From: Crambe crambe
Taxonomy: Eukaryota > Porifera > Demospongiae > Poecilosclerida > Crambeidae
NCBI GenBank assembly: GCA_963924555.1
Contig: OZ004590.1
Span: 682,001 to 746,000 of the forward strand
Direction: 5' to 3'
DNA length: 64,000 bases
Positions 11,898-25,672 of the stretch are shown one piece after another. Numbering within the stretch: the first letter of the stretch is position 1; every line of letters begins with the position of its first letter. The notes below the pieces were generated by a model. That model was given only the letters and a program-made list of their open reading frames with translations, did not search any database and was not told the DNA's origin. A program made the translations under genes and the position numbers.

Positions 11898-12620
11898 TTT
11901 GCCTCGGCACCGGAGTGCCGAGGCACTGTGCCAAAGGCGACTATAATCGATCTATGATGGTACGTAATAATAGCGCACGCAATGATGCGCGGTGATGCGT
12001 ATCGAGCACGTGCATTATTAGCACTAGCTCTCTAGCTACTAGCATAGCTAGCTAAGCCAAGACAAAAAAGATAAACAGGCTCAAGCTCAGGCTCGCAGTC
12101 ACTACGCAGTAATGCTGTTACACCGTGAAGAGAGTGCTGATGCTTCTTGGCCATCTTTTCCAACAAATCAAGCCCATGCAGAGAACTGACTAAAAGACAG
12201 CAATGAACAAAAATAACAGAGCCACGTTATAAACAGACAGGCTCAGGCTCACAGTCACTACGCAGTAATGCTACACCGTGAAGAGAGTGATGCTTCTTGG
12301 CCGTCTTTGCCAACAAATCAAGCCCATGCAGAGAAGACAGCAAAACAGAGATTGCAATGACATGAACTAGGTGATCATTTGAAGTGCCAAAGACTTAGAG
12401 AGAGCCATGTTGAAGGAGAATCTAATGAAAGAATCCCAGACATACTTCAATCAAGTTATATGCGTGAGAATCATTCAAAACGGCAGTTTGAACAAGAATA
12501 CTAGCTGTGTAAATACCCACCTCACTACAATAAGCCATGTTGCTTAGTGCACATTATTTATAAAGTTTAATAATAATAAAGGTTGCACTGAAGTCATGCC
12601 GAGGCATTCCTAGTCTTTTT
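11898..12620. repeat. Repeat family E, copy 1
   Basis: The ends GCCTCGGCA...TGCCGAGGC-like and GCCGAGGCATTCCTAGTC recur in copy 2 (49800-50300). An internal block (CAGTCACTACGCAGTAATGC) is tandemly duplicated at about 12095 and 12250. Confidence 0.65.
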
Positions 12621-15600
12621 AAAAGACTAACTGGTTAAAAGAGTGGTCCATTGTACCAACAAGCTTTAGCTAGTAGGTACAATAGTATCACACACTAATC
12701 AGGACCCTAGTGCACTTAAGGGTGCATGCAACCCTCCACCCACGCATGGTTGCTAGGGGAGTATAACTCCAGAGCTGTTTAGAGCAGCAATAAGCAAAAT
12801 ATCCTAGCTATACAGTACCATGTCACTACCACACACACCAAAAATTTTAAATATTGCCTAATTTTCGTGGGTGCTATGAACGACTTTGCTAATGCCTGTA
12901 ATTCTCAGGAACTGTTGGACTTACTTGGATAATTTTTTCTCTCAGACACCTTCTATCTGTATTCTACAACATAACATTTGAGTTTTTCTGAATTTCAATA
13001 TTAATTTTTAGTTTATGCTTATTTTTTCATGCCCGACCTTGTGATTTGAGATGTCTAAGCTAGATATAGAAAAAAACTAACTGTTACATTGATCACCTTA
13101 ACTTATGAAAGCTGCATGCAAAAAATGAGCTGATTCGAACCAGTGATTCCTGAGATGTACGAAGTAATCAAAATTTTATGGTTTAAGGTATTTAAGCCAC
13201 ACCATGCCCCACCCCCTCTTAATAACTATTACATAGTGTGTAGATTGATCCTATCTGAAGATAAGACTATAAAATTATCCAACTAGCTGCAGTATAAGTG
13301 CAGGACAACCTTTTCAAACTCTAGAAATAGAAGCACGGGCGTTGCTATTGCAAGCAACCTTGACATGGATCCAGTAATGTGGTTTCTAAACCTACACAAT
13401 GTCAAGGGCTGGACATATACAGGGTGTCATGATGAGTGGCACCGCTCAGCCATCACTCATACTACTATTAAAAGTGTAGTTACTGCCTCAAATCAATGGG
13501 TGTGTCAGAAATGGCATTTTGTCCACCACACCTTTTTTTTGGTGTACCCTTGACTTTGTGCATCAACCCTTACATAAGAATTGTATTCAGATTCAGAGAA
13601 AAATAAACTCACCATGATGACTTAGTGACCTGCTGATGTGGATATGATCATAGGGTAACTGGTCTGATACACACAGCCCCTGGCCTGCAGAGAAATAATA
13701 AAGGTCTGGTGATCCAATCAGAATCCATGCTAGGTCTGCTAATATAACTGATTGTGGCATTTGCCTGGTCTGGGAATCATGAGGCAATCGTTTCATACTG
13801 AAGAATCTAGTGTGTGTGTGTGTTGATTACATTTTGGATACTGAGCAGGAGATCACTGATGTCGAGTTGAGATACGGCAAATCTAGCCTGCTTTCTGAAT
13901 AAGCACCTTCTTTCTGCCACGCATGCGCGTAAGCACCCACACGTGTTCGAAGTGCCCACTATATACCCTTGGTGACAGTGTGCCAATTTTTGCTGTGCGG
14001 TTCCTAGCTGTGACAAGAAAGTATCTTTCGCACGATCCAGGGGCTACCTTTGCGACGTCTGTTGGGGCTCCATGACGCATGGCCCAAAAGAAACTATGTT
14101 TTATCCGCTCCCTCTGCCAATTGAATGATTGCCAAGCAGTGCCTTCTGGATCTCTTGGATCAGGGAGTTTTAAGTAGCAGCATACTGTGCAACTGGTCAG
14201 CTGCCCTACTGAACTCACTTTAGAACTGATGAAAACATACACCAGTAAAGAACCTGGAAGCATCACATCAAAGGCAGACAAATTATAGATCACTACGCTT
14301 ACCTGAATGTGTGGTGTGTGAATTAATGGACTTGAGTGCACACCTGCTAATCAGTCATAGGCGAAGGAAACAGGGGGGCACTGGGGGCACATGCCCCCCC
14401 CCCCCCCCCCCCCCCACATTTTGTGGACTGGGGGCACAGGGGGCATGCATGTTGCAACAAACGCATTTAAATAGTGTCTTTTTATTACACCTTCATAAGG
14501 ATAAAACTGATAACATCAACTTAACGAAAGTAGCACATGAATTTATTAGTTAATAATGAGAGAAGGAAAAAAATTTTTGGATTATAATTATAATAATTTC
14601 TCCTAAAACACATATTCTTCTCACAGCAGCCTTTGGCTGCACGTTTGTTGTGCCTCCCCCCCAGTCAAAGACATCTTCCTTCACCCATGAGTGAGTATGA
14701 TGCTCTGCAAGGGAAAGTTTCACTACTGTGGCTCTTCACCATTGGGAATCACCAGCTCCTCCTTCAGAGTAACTTTGTGCATGGCTTCTGGTGATCTCAT
14801 TGTTAAAGCTGATGCAGCTTGATTCCCCCTGGAGACAGGATGGGACACCTATTGGTGATCCAGTTTACAAACTCTGTGGACAACAGCCTGAGACTGATTC
14901 CTTTCTCTCCACTTGTCCTCGACTTGCTGACACCTCCTGAGGGGTCCACAGGCAATGGTGTCAAGACTTAGAGATCCGACAATCCTTGCAAATCTACTCA
15001 CAGGAGTTACCTGGATAGACGTCCCCAGGCATAGCCTTTGCTCATCTTACTGTGCCCTTCAGGGCCATGTGTGCATGGCATGTTTGGAGGTAAGAATGAA
15101 AGAAAAAGTTAAAACAGCTGCAAGCCCTACGGGAGTGTCATTTGATCACGACATGAATCCAGTAGAGAGAGACCATGACATGAGACTGAAAGACAGTGAC
15201 TACTAATTATAATTATATGGTTGGTATTGCAGGTAGCATAGCTTGTCTCATATCATTTTGCAAGCTTCATAGTCATCGCAGTCCTGTTATTGGACAGAAA
15301 GTAGTTCAATAAATGCTCTTTATTTAGAATAATTGCATCGATAAATGCTCTTTATTTGGAATAATTGATCTCATGCCGTGACCTTTAAACTCGCAGGAGA
15401 CGCAGTAGCAACGTCATAGATTGACTGATGCCCAGAATGTTACAGCCAAGTTTTGGTAAGTGACTCAGTCTATCGATGCTGTAATTAGAGTTATCCAGTA
15501 TTCACGTACACGGGTAGAGTTTCTTCAGTGAGCTGTACGGTAAAGGGTCGGCTACGCCGGACTGTCACAGCTAGCTAGCTAGCTAGCTAGCTATGATGGA

Positions 15601-16095
15601 GCTACAGACTTGAAGAGTGCTACTATAAAAGGTGAGCCCCACACTAGTGATGATGACCTTCCAATGTTCTAGACACAATGCTTGCAGTTATCACATCACG
15701 AGCACTGTATATCAGGACACAAAAAAAAAATAATTTTTTTTTATTTTATTGGGTGGTTAGGTCACCCTATGTATGGCCTTGTACTAGGCATTGTGGGACG
15801 AGCATGCATGCTCAATTTACCAAGGTCATTATGAAAAGAAGCTACAACACTAGAATGTATGACATAACAGTGCTCCCTCATTCAACTCCCTTGTGTGGGC
15901 CTCACTGGTGCTCAGGACCTATTTTAAGATGTAACAACTTCTGCTGATATTACACCCATGAGTTCCTAAAGGGTATTTATAACATTTAAAAACTTCCAAT
16001 GATATTGAGGGCACACCCATCAGCCCCTTATTCAACATAATATGTTAGAGGCACACACAACAGAAAAATACACACAGCTCAAACTGCAGAGAGAG
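12621..16095. other. No gene recognised
   Basis: Holds a GGGGGCACATGCC-type repeat with a C run (14365-14460), a tandem pair of AAATGCTCTTTATTT (15305-15365), a GCTA repeat (15570-15592) and several short open frames without recognisable family features. Confidence 0.45.
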
Positions 16096-16535
16096 TCAGG
16101 GTTTCATCTGTTTGGGAATTTTTATATAGCCATACCCACTTTTCGACCATGAATCAGCTGGCACACTTGATTCCTTGGGTGATATTTGGAAACCATTGTT
16201 CTCAATTGGTCATAGCTATCCATTATGACTAATCATACATATTTTTTAGTGGGGGAGTTACTTGACTCATCAAGACAATGACAATGCTCCTATTCGTAAG
16301 TGCTCACAATGTTGGGTAAAATACATGTAACTACTTATCCTTTTCTTTCTACAAAGGTCTCGATTTGAGGACCATGATTTTTGGAATGTTTGGGGGGGGG
16401 GGATCTTCACCTATAGTAGATGAAACCCTGAGAATTTCACCCCCTGGGCCTATAGATGAAACCACCTCCTGGGCCTATAGATGAAACCCTGAGCGTTTCA
16501 CCTCCCGGGCCTATAGTACGTAGATGAAACCCTGA
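16096..16535. mobile_element. Relative of the CCAGGGT-end MITE with repeated right ends
   Basis: The left end is TCAGGGTTTCATCTG; the right end AGATGAAACCCTGA occurs three times (near 16421, 16473 and 16522) together with a GGGCCTATAGATGAAAC unit. The repeated right ends suggest nested insertion or slippage. Confidence 0.6.
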
Positions 16536-16570
16536 GAGAATAGTTAGTGGGTGTAGTCTCTTTCATTATA

Positions 16571-16700
16571 GCTTCAGTTGTGAAAAGGCCATATTTTTCG
16601 TGAGTTTGTAAGAATCAGAGTTAGTGCTACACATAGTTTCAGTTGTGAAAAGGCCATATTTTTCGTGAGTTTGTAAGAATCAGAGCTAGTGCTACACATT
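16571..16700 (+). repeat. 65-bp direct duplication
   Basis: Two tandem copies starting GCTTCAGTTGTGAAAAGGCC (16571) and GTTTCAGTTGTGAAAAGGCC (16636), differing at about two bases. Confidence 0.9.
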
Positions 16701-18138
16701 TTTTCCTCAAATATTCTATCTAGTTATCAGTTAGTTCTGTTGGTAGATATGTACGCAGGTTAAGACCACCACTCCCACCAAGCAGGATCTACTGGAGTCC
16801 ACCCTTTGGAAGGGATGTAAAGCTGTTGGTGGGGTGGGGGGCCTGTTAGTATTAGCCTATGGCTAGTTCAGGTTCCTTGTCAGCCACTTGGTGGTGAATG
16901 GTTTAAAAAAAATTTTTTTTTTTTTTTTTTAATAAAAAAAATCTGCTGAGTAAGATCTCGAAGAGGAAATTTCACTACTGTAACTCACAGAGTCTTTCCT
17001 GTTCCTTTACTTCCTTTCCTGGTGTGTACTAGCATCCTTTATAGAAGTCTCAAGAATGTTCCTCTTCCTCTTCCTTTTCTATCCATCAGACTCCACTAGC
17101 TTCCACTATACTTACTTGGTTTCATCCTCTTTGAAAAGTGAGATACCTACTTTCCTCAAGTTTAACTTGGTGCATATAATTATCTAGTCCCTCCAGTACG
17201 TACATACATTCATTACCCCTTAGTGCATGTGTTACTTACCCCTTAGTGCCTTAGTTACCCCTTAGTGTCTGTGTATGTTACATCGGCTCTGCAGCCAGTA
17301 CTATAGTGATTAGAATGCTTCAACCTTCAGTCTCAACAATGTCTAGACGATACTCTCCAGTTTTTAAGGGTGCCGGTGATTGGTGAGGAAAAAATTATGC
17401 AAGTGATAAAGCTTTGTATCTTAGGTGAGAAATGTTCCATTTCCCTTCATATTTGGTGTGTATGGTTAGTCTTCTAGTATGTTTTAGTTGAAGCCCTTAT
17501 CAATTTGTGATTGGGCTCCTTGGCAACCATGTACGTGTGGGCAAGATGTGCCAGTGGTTAGAGATTTCTTACAGAAGCACTTTTATTTGTATGACATCCA
17601 TAACACATGCACAGCTTGCAAATTCTTCCAGTAACTTTGTTCACCTTATTCATTCAAAATTAGGCTCAGTGTTATACAAACACTATCACCAGTAATTGCG
17701 TTCTTTTGTTCTACACAACATATACTGTATTATATGCTATCATATCTATTAGTGCCTTATGCACACACTGAGGGTTAGCACTTCAGTACTTTTCATTAAT
17801 TTTTGCTATTGCTATTAGGTGGTCAAGTTTACTTCCACAGAAATGTCAACTCAGATTGCTCACTGGCAGTTTGATACACTCTGACAGTCCAACTTCAAAG
17901 GTCATTGACCATCAAAGTCCTTTCCTTCCCTAGAGGGTGGATTGCCTAGAAGATTGTACTTTAATTTGTCAACCCTTAGACAATCTCTTCCTGTGAACAT
18001 ATCAATTCAAGTGATATTCCATATGTTTGTATAGAAGTATACCCAATCAGTTCTTTATTTTGATACGAGTGATGCTATTCATATCAGTATTCAATTTCCA
18101 TAATTATAATACAAAATAATCGTAATCATTGTTATACA
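16701..18138. other. No gene recognised
   Basis: A T run at 16912-16931, CTTAGTGC repeats around 17215-17270, and otherwise unassigned sequence downstream of receptor gene 1. Confidence 0.45.
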
Positions 18139-18370
18139 CACAAATCAAGACCACCATTATATATGAATTGACAAGACAAATCAAGACCACCATTATGAAT
18201 TGACAAGACAAATCAAGACCACCATTATGAATTGACAAGACAAATCAAGACCACCATTATGAATTGACAAGGCAAATCAAGACCACCATTATGAATTGAC
18301 AAGACAAATCAAGACCACCATTATGAAAATTGACAAGACAAATTGAGACCACCATTATGAAATCAAAAAA
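18139..18370 (+). repeat. 32-bp minisatellite, about seven copies
   Basis: Unit AATCAAGACCACCATTATGA plus ATTGACAAGACA, period exactly 32 bp. No spacers. Ends 190 bp downstream of the stop of receptor gene 1. Confidence 0.9.
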
Positions 18371-18556
18371 ATTGAGAAGACATGATGAATGATAAAATTA
18401 GTATTATTCAAAAAGGCACACAAATAAAATTCCATGTAGCTACAAAAATAATTCAACATTGTCAATAGAAAGAACTATTATCCCACAAAACCATTATATT
18501 ATTATCCCTATGTACTATCTTCTGTTTCAATAATATAAATAATGTGCCATCTTTTA

Positions 18557-18647
18557 TTACTTGTATGATTTGGGAGGGCGTGGTGGCGCTACAGGCACAT
18601 TGGAAGGTGTACTTTTAGGAGGGCGGGGAGGAGCACTTGGGGGAGAC
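18557..18647 (-). CDS. Receptor gene 1, exon 16: C-terminal APPRPPKS repeats and stop
   Basis: Encodes 29 residues with two copies of APPRPPKS-type PxxP motifs and ends SYK, then TAA at 18559-18557. The sequence just past the stop reads TAATAAAAG, so an AATAAA hexamer overlaps the stop; the cleavage site was not identified. Confidence 0.83.
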
Positions 18648-21600
18648 CTGAAATACAACAGTCATTAGTCATTACATAATACACCATACCAGGACCAGGG
18701 TTAGGGTTAGGGATTTTAGTGAAGACACGGAAATGTTCACTTGCACAAAGCTTTTACGTCCCTAGAAACTAGACTGACATTATCTTCCCCAACTGGTGAT
18801 GACTGGTCACACACACAAACACTATTATAATATGCTCCATTAAGCAATCGGTCCTGACCAGTTAGAGCAGCAAATAAATGAAAATATTATTTTCCCTTTA
18901 AAAAAACCTCAAACACACACACACACACAACAGGTGTGCAGAGATTGTCCAATCATTATAGATTTAACATTAGGTTCATAATAATATTATCTGAGAGTGC
19001 GACTGTCACATTGTATATACCAAGCTCATAAAACACCACATCCACATCAGGTGTCCACATATTGTACATACATTGCAGTTTATATTCCTCTGACAGACAG
19101 TTGCTTGAGATGTCACTACAAATACTATGTGATATCATAATGCCTTTATTTTGATGATTGGTTCTCTACTGTGAAAATTTAAATACTAAAGCCTCTGATA
19201 CCCAAGAAGGAAAGCTCCAAGTAATACATACATGCATACTAGAAGAATTTCTTTCTTTTAAAAAAAGTCCCAACAAGTGCAACGAGGTAGCTATCAAAGA
19301 AGGCTGAGGAACTAACTGGTCACATGATTGAAACTAGAGCAATCATATTTCATGCACTGCAGCATAATGTATCATTGTAGAAATAAAATCTTGGAAGGAG
19401 CTAAAGTATTTATCTTGTCAATGTGTTGAAATTCACTGTTGATTAAAGCTCAATTCAAATTGTCTTGCGTAGAAGAAGGAATGCTTTTTAATGAAAAAGC
19501 AATATCCATACGTACAGATTGCTTAAGCCCTAGATGAACATGCAATGGTAAACTTGCCATTGGGTAATCTAAACAATCATTGACATCGTATCAGCTAGAA
19601 ACTGTTACTTGCATCATAGTCATAATGTTATCTTACAGGGGAAGTGCACTTACTACTATGACCTTTGAACTGTGTTATATACTACTGCACAGCTGCATAG
19701 TAACGAACATTGGAGGTTACGTACATGTCTAACTTTCTTGGAACAGGTGGAGGGTCAAGAGTGAGAGGAACATCAGGGGGTATCAGCAACTCTGTGTCAT
19801 CTGTCTTGGGAGGCAAAGGAGGAGGAGATTCGGATTTAGGAGCCTTTGAAACTGGTACACTGTTATCAACCGCAATGGGCAAATCACCTACACACACAAC
19901 ACACACAGTCATACATTAATAACATTCATCAGACTGAACTGTACATCAGTCCAATAAGTTAGGTACGTAATTCACTATTCAATGCTCACTGGTATGACCT
20001 TCCAATATAATTGTCCACCACTAGCTAACGTAAAAGTATTATTTGTACAACTTGTTATCAGCTGAAAGGGACTGGTGAAAGTTCTGTAATTGTAAGTTTC
20101 ATTACAGTTCTAATGCTGTAACGAATTGCACACTTCAGTAAATATCTCAATGGAACATTGTTATCTGCAGACAGAAATAGCCCCTCATTACACATGTTGG
20201 CATGGGACACTATTACCAGCACAAGAGTAACCATGACTACTGGATCTGACCTGTGATGTAGACTTTCATGATGTCGTCAGCAAGTTTCTTGTGACCAATA
20301 TCACTCAATCCATGTGCCACTTCCTTCCAAGTGGGGGCGGGGTCTCGGGAGTGGATGTGGAACCAATAGTCGGTCATCTCCACTAGTTTACTATAGTCAT
20401 CACACTGCATGTCCTTCACCTCATCCAGCACTTGAGTCGGCACTCCAATGGCTCCTCCATACGCATACCAGTCAGGAATCACTTCACGCACTTGAATCAA
20501 CATCATGTTCAGATCCAGAGAACCATCTGAGAGACACACACACACAGAGAGATAATTAATAACACCTCATTAATATTACATTATGTATGTATGTATGTAT
20601 GTATGTATGTATGTATGTATGTAGGTGTTAATGATGTTATTAGTTCATCAAAATAATCATACAACATTATCACATTGAGAGCTCCTTCAGTGTCCCATCA
20701 AAGGTGGAATTCATAGCAGCTTCATTTCACAAGTCTACTTTTATTATACTGAAAGATTCTGCTGCTAACAAGTGGTCAACTTGCCATTCAGTAATGCATA
20801 ATGTACATACCATTCCCATCAGTAGACTGAAATCCTATTAGATACATGTTAGTGCTAGGGATGGGATCATATGAAAAGACTTTCAGCAGTCATTAGCTTA
20901 TGTCAGCAATGGAGTGGAAGCACTACCTACACACTAACTCATTGTGTCCACACAAACACAAATGCTATATTTAGTCATGCACATCTGGACAACACACACA
21001 CCACAGACTAGAGACATCATGACTCCCCAGGAAGACTACTAGTTCTCACAGCAAGTAGTATGAACACCTAAACCTCAGCTATCACCCCCAACACCCTTCC
21101 AGGATTCTCCACTATCATTATACTGCTATGAAACATACTGTCTCACATCTCTGAATCAATTTAGCTCAGTGAGTTTGTATACACTGATAATAATCCCACC
21201 TGATATTTAGAGTCTTTTATTTACTCTCTTACTAACCATAATTCACTTATGCAGTCCAGAGGTTCACCCTATTAGGAGTCTAAGGGCTGTTATGTTGCAA
21301 TATAATAACCACCTCCACCCTAGCAACAGCCAAAGACAGCAAAGGCATTAAAGATCAAAAGATGCCCATGGATATCATATTAAGCTGGGAGGTTTCCACT
21401 AAAGTCTTTCAAACGGGGTGTCACCCCTCAACTCTGGCAAGTGAAAGTATCGAGGGGTGTATGTAATGAAGGAGATGTAACAGGTATAAAGACACACAGT
21501 AAAGCAATGTGGAAAAACCAGCTCTATATACGTATGCATATACAAATAAGGTAAGGAGTGGTCAGCTGTTCTACACAGTACACATTGTAGTAATGTCAGG

Positions 21601-21687
21601 CTAACCGTTCTGTGTGAGGGACAAGTCTTCCTCATCAAAGGACAAACATTGTGTTGCTTGACATTACTACATACTACATGTACACCC

Positions 21688-21744
<57 letters not shown>

Positions 21745-23940
21745 AGGAATGATGGAGGTACCTACGCTCTTCAAAGATTGTGTCAACTATACACTCGAAT
21801 AGCTTATTTGAAAATTGGAGCTAGCTATGGAACCTGCCCTAGGCCTAGGTATGGAGGTATGGAGCCTGCCCTGGATATGGAGCCAGCACTAGGTATGGAA
21901 CCTGCCCCAGGTATGGAGCCTGCCCCGGGTATGGTATGGAGCCTACCCCAGGTATGGAGCCTGCCCTAGGTATGGAGCCTGCCCTAGGTATGGAACCTGC
22001 CCCAGGTATGGAGCTCAGAGCATATATGTAACATCCATGGCTGAAAAGTAGCAGGAGTGATATTAATAAAGTGAGGAGATTTCCCCTAATTCCAGCTATG
22101 AATAGTAAACTGAAGAACAAGAATAATGGGAAATATCATACGCACATACAAATCATATAGCTACCACTGAGCACCCAGGTACACATTTCCAGCTGGATGG
22201 ACTGGTGGCAATGGATATTCACTACCTGATGAAAAGAATGTTACTGGTGGGACTCAATCTCACAGTCTCCCACTTACAAGCCCAGAGTGCAAACCACATA
22301 CATACATACATACATACAATACATACATACATAGGTAGGTAGGTACCTGGATCCTTAGGGGGAGGGGGAGGAGCCTTGGTAGCATTGGCAGGAGATAGTG
22401 TGATGGTTCCAGTGATGTCGGAGTAGACCACTGGTTCATTGATAGGAGGGGACACTGGAAGTCCAGCTGGCCTCTTCCTGGGACCTAAATCAGCATACAC
22501 CAAACCACCTGTGCTGTTCTGCATATCATTGTTGGGGGGAGGATAACCACCACCATTCTGAAACAATCAAGAGAGATAGATATATTAACGCTCATGCATG
22601 GACCAGTGACTACACAACACAGTTGATCAGTCCATGTCCACATGCACAGTCACATATGTAGGTACCAGTCCATGTCCACATGCACACAATCAATCGTAGG
22701 TACCAGTCCATGTCCACATGCACAGTCACATTATGTAGGTACCAGTCCATGTCCACATGCACAGTCACATTATGTAGATACCTTGTTTTGAATGACACTG
22801 TATTGTTCACCAGTCTCCACCTGCACAGTGGAGGCATTACTGCCAGGAGGATAGGCACCACCAGTCTGAAATAAATAAATTTATTTATGCTCAAGGATCA
22901 ATGCAGTGACTAGAAATGTATCCACATATGTACATACCTCAGTTTGTAAAACGCTGTACTGCTCACTAGTTTCAGTCTGAATGGAGAAGAAATCAGTCAT
23001 CACACCACAATTTACTAATGACAGCTACACACACTAGCTGTTAGCTACACATTCACACATGTAACAGCACACCACACAGCCAATGGTGGATATAGACCAC
23101 ACTACACAGCCAATGGTGGATATAGAGCACACTACACAGCCAATGGTGAATCGAGCACTACACAGCCAAAGGTGGATACGTTTTAATTGGACAACTCCTC
23201 TCACTTCCGATATGAAACGTTTTATCATATGTACAACCACGACTACTGTCCGTTTAGATAAAAGTTTAAATACCACAGCCCAGATAAGTAGCTTCAGTAA
23301 CCACAAGTAGGACCAAACTCTCACTATGCTCCTGAATCTTCAGCTCATGGAATGTCCACTAGCTACAGAATGGTTGTAAATCATGGACACTCCAACCAAG
23401 GATTTCTCCACTCAAAGAAGTACTTCAGTAAGTCAGTATTGCAAGGTTATTTGTCTGTAATAATGGAATTGCTCAATGTGGACATTTTGGGAGTAGAGAG
23501 GGTGAGAGTAGATGGGAGTAGAGAGGAGGGTGGGAGTAGAGAAGAGGGTGGGAGTAGAGAGGGAGCAGAGAGGGTGAGAAATGTTATTAGTCAGTCATTT
23601 ACACGACACAACTTAAGGTGAGTCATTTCAAAGTTTGACAGTTCTACTGAATGATGAAGAGACTATGTTGCCATGTAGCTATGTGGTAGGTTGATATTCA
23701 TAGTTATGACGATGATCAATGTGGAGTGTTTAGCTGGGGAGATAAAGATATCTAGACACATTCACGATAGACTAAATATCATTCATACTCCTTGCACAAT
23801 AGTGGACAGGCTATGAATTTCATTTAACACGCACAAAAGTACAAATCATGATTAGCAAGTAGGACACCCAATAGATAAGATTAACCTATCCCACATTGAG
23901 AACTATAATATAATGTAAGTGATAATACACATGTGGTTCC

Positions 23941-23971
<31 letters not shown>

Positions 23972-25609
23972 AAACACAACAAAAACTACAGGATTATCAT
24001 GTGATAATTAGGGGGTGCCAAATCTTTATCATATATTTTTTATATTATATGCATGTGATATAGTGATAAAGATCTGGCTGCTTACAACCCGATATAAAAT
24101 TATCACATGGAAAAATCTAGTCCTGAACCAAGTTTGATAATACCAATACACAGCACTGTATTATAGTAGCTGGTGGACGAAAGGAAGTATTAGAGTCTTG
24201 GTATCTTGGATCGATGTATTGTATGCATTATTGTGTGCATGCTCTGTAAGCACTAAGTCAGAGTTCTGCCCAGGATTCTTGAGTTTATTTTGCCATAAGA
24301 CTATATTAGGGGTGCTCAAAACCATCACTGTGTATGCCTAAAGTTACTACAACTAAGTAGTGGTGGCCAAAAATAGCCAAGTGGTGGCCACTGTCGACCA
24401 GTGTGGGCAGAACCATGCTAAGTGTGTGGAAGCTGAGATTTAACTCATCTGTAAAATCTTTACTCAACAATGCCCCAATGTACGAGTCAGTCCCTACACC
24501 TACTCAGTTCCTACACCTCCAGTCATATTATGTTACGTTGCCTCTGCACTATGATGTCCACTAGTCTGTGTGCACGTTATGGGTACATAGGTCACTGACT
24601 CATGGATCACAGTGACCCATATCTCCTTTAAGCTTTAAAATTGTGCCATCATTATTGGCATTCAGTTAACAAAACTCTGGATAGTGTAGATCACTAAACT
24701 TAGCTCACAATACACCTGTTGAGACAGATGGAATTTAAATAACATCCCACCAAGGAATGAATAACTAGGGACAAAATTTTTCCACACTACGTATTATGCA
24801 AGCACTACTACATGCCAAGATATACATGTGGGGACTATTATTGATTGTACTAAGTTAATATGGGTGTGGTCAACAATGCCAGTAGGATCAAGTTTGATGC
24901 CGTTCTTATCTGAGGAGGTTGAGACAAAGAGAGAGAGGTATATATTAACATACGTATGGAGATATGGAGCATTCCTATCTCAGGTGGTAGCTAAGGGTCT
25001 CAGGAGGTAGCTAAGGGTCTCTGTATACATAACATGCATGGATGGGCTATTTCTCAAAAACAAGTGCTTGTGATGTCTATCAACAAATAAACGAGGACTG
25101 TGTCAACTAACATTGTTGACACAAGATAACACTCCACCTGAGCTGAGTGGCTCTCTCAGTTGTTTTGATAATCCCTCCTGCATGCAAGGGTACCTACACT
25201 ATGCATACATGTATGATATGTATATACTTAATTGTTTCCACATTTGATTCGTAAATAAGGGATAGCAACTCGGAACATGATAAACCTTCAATGAGCACAT
25301 ACGAGTTCAGCTTTCTCACACTAGATATCACATTTGTTTAATTCCACCCCTCACTGGTCACACTACACAGTAACTGTCTAACATACACCTACATACGTAT
25401 CAGAGAGAGTGTTAGGACTCTCTATATACATATCAGAGAGTGCTTATATGTAGGGATGGCAGGTCAAAGGTCATAAGATTCTATACCAAGCTACTAATTA
25501 AATCTCATGACTTGTAGAAACAGTCCCAATGCACATCAAGACATCATTAAAGGTGTGTATCAAATGAACAAATGAATCTATATTGTCTCTCTCTGTGAGG
25601 AATCAAGAG

Positions 25610-25672
<63 letters not shown>

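Noticed and set aside
11255..11934. Overlapping minus-strand frames of 144 and 116 codons
   Set aside because: They run across a repeat element, have no domain features, and composition resembles non-coding sequence.
13980..14110. THAP-type zinc finger (CCAVPSC) on the plus strand
   Set aside because: The first cysteine pair is suggestive, but the later Trp, Pro and C-x2-H positions cannot be found in any frame.
13883..14341. 152-codon minus-strand frame
   Set aside because: No recognisable motif, overlapped by other frames on both strands; no splice or start context supports it.
18139..18370. CRISPR-like direct repeats
   Set aside because: The 32-bp units are contiguous without spacers and the window is eukaryotic.
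18697..18716. Telomere-like GGGTTAGGGTTAGGG
   Set aside because: Only two to three units inside an intron; too short to suggest a telomere or fusion.
21399..21969. Frames over the (CA)n and GGTATGGAGCC repeats
   Set aside because: Products of simple repeats inside an intron of the receptor gene.
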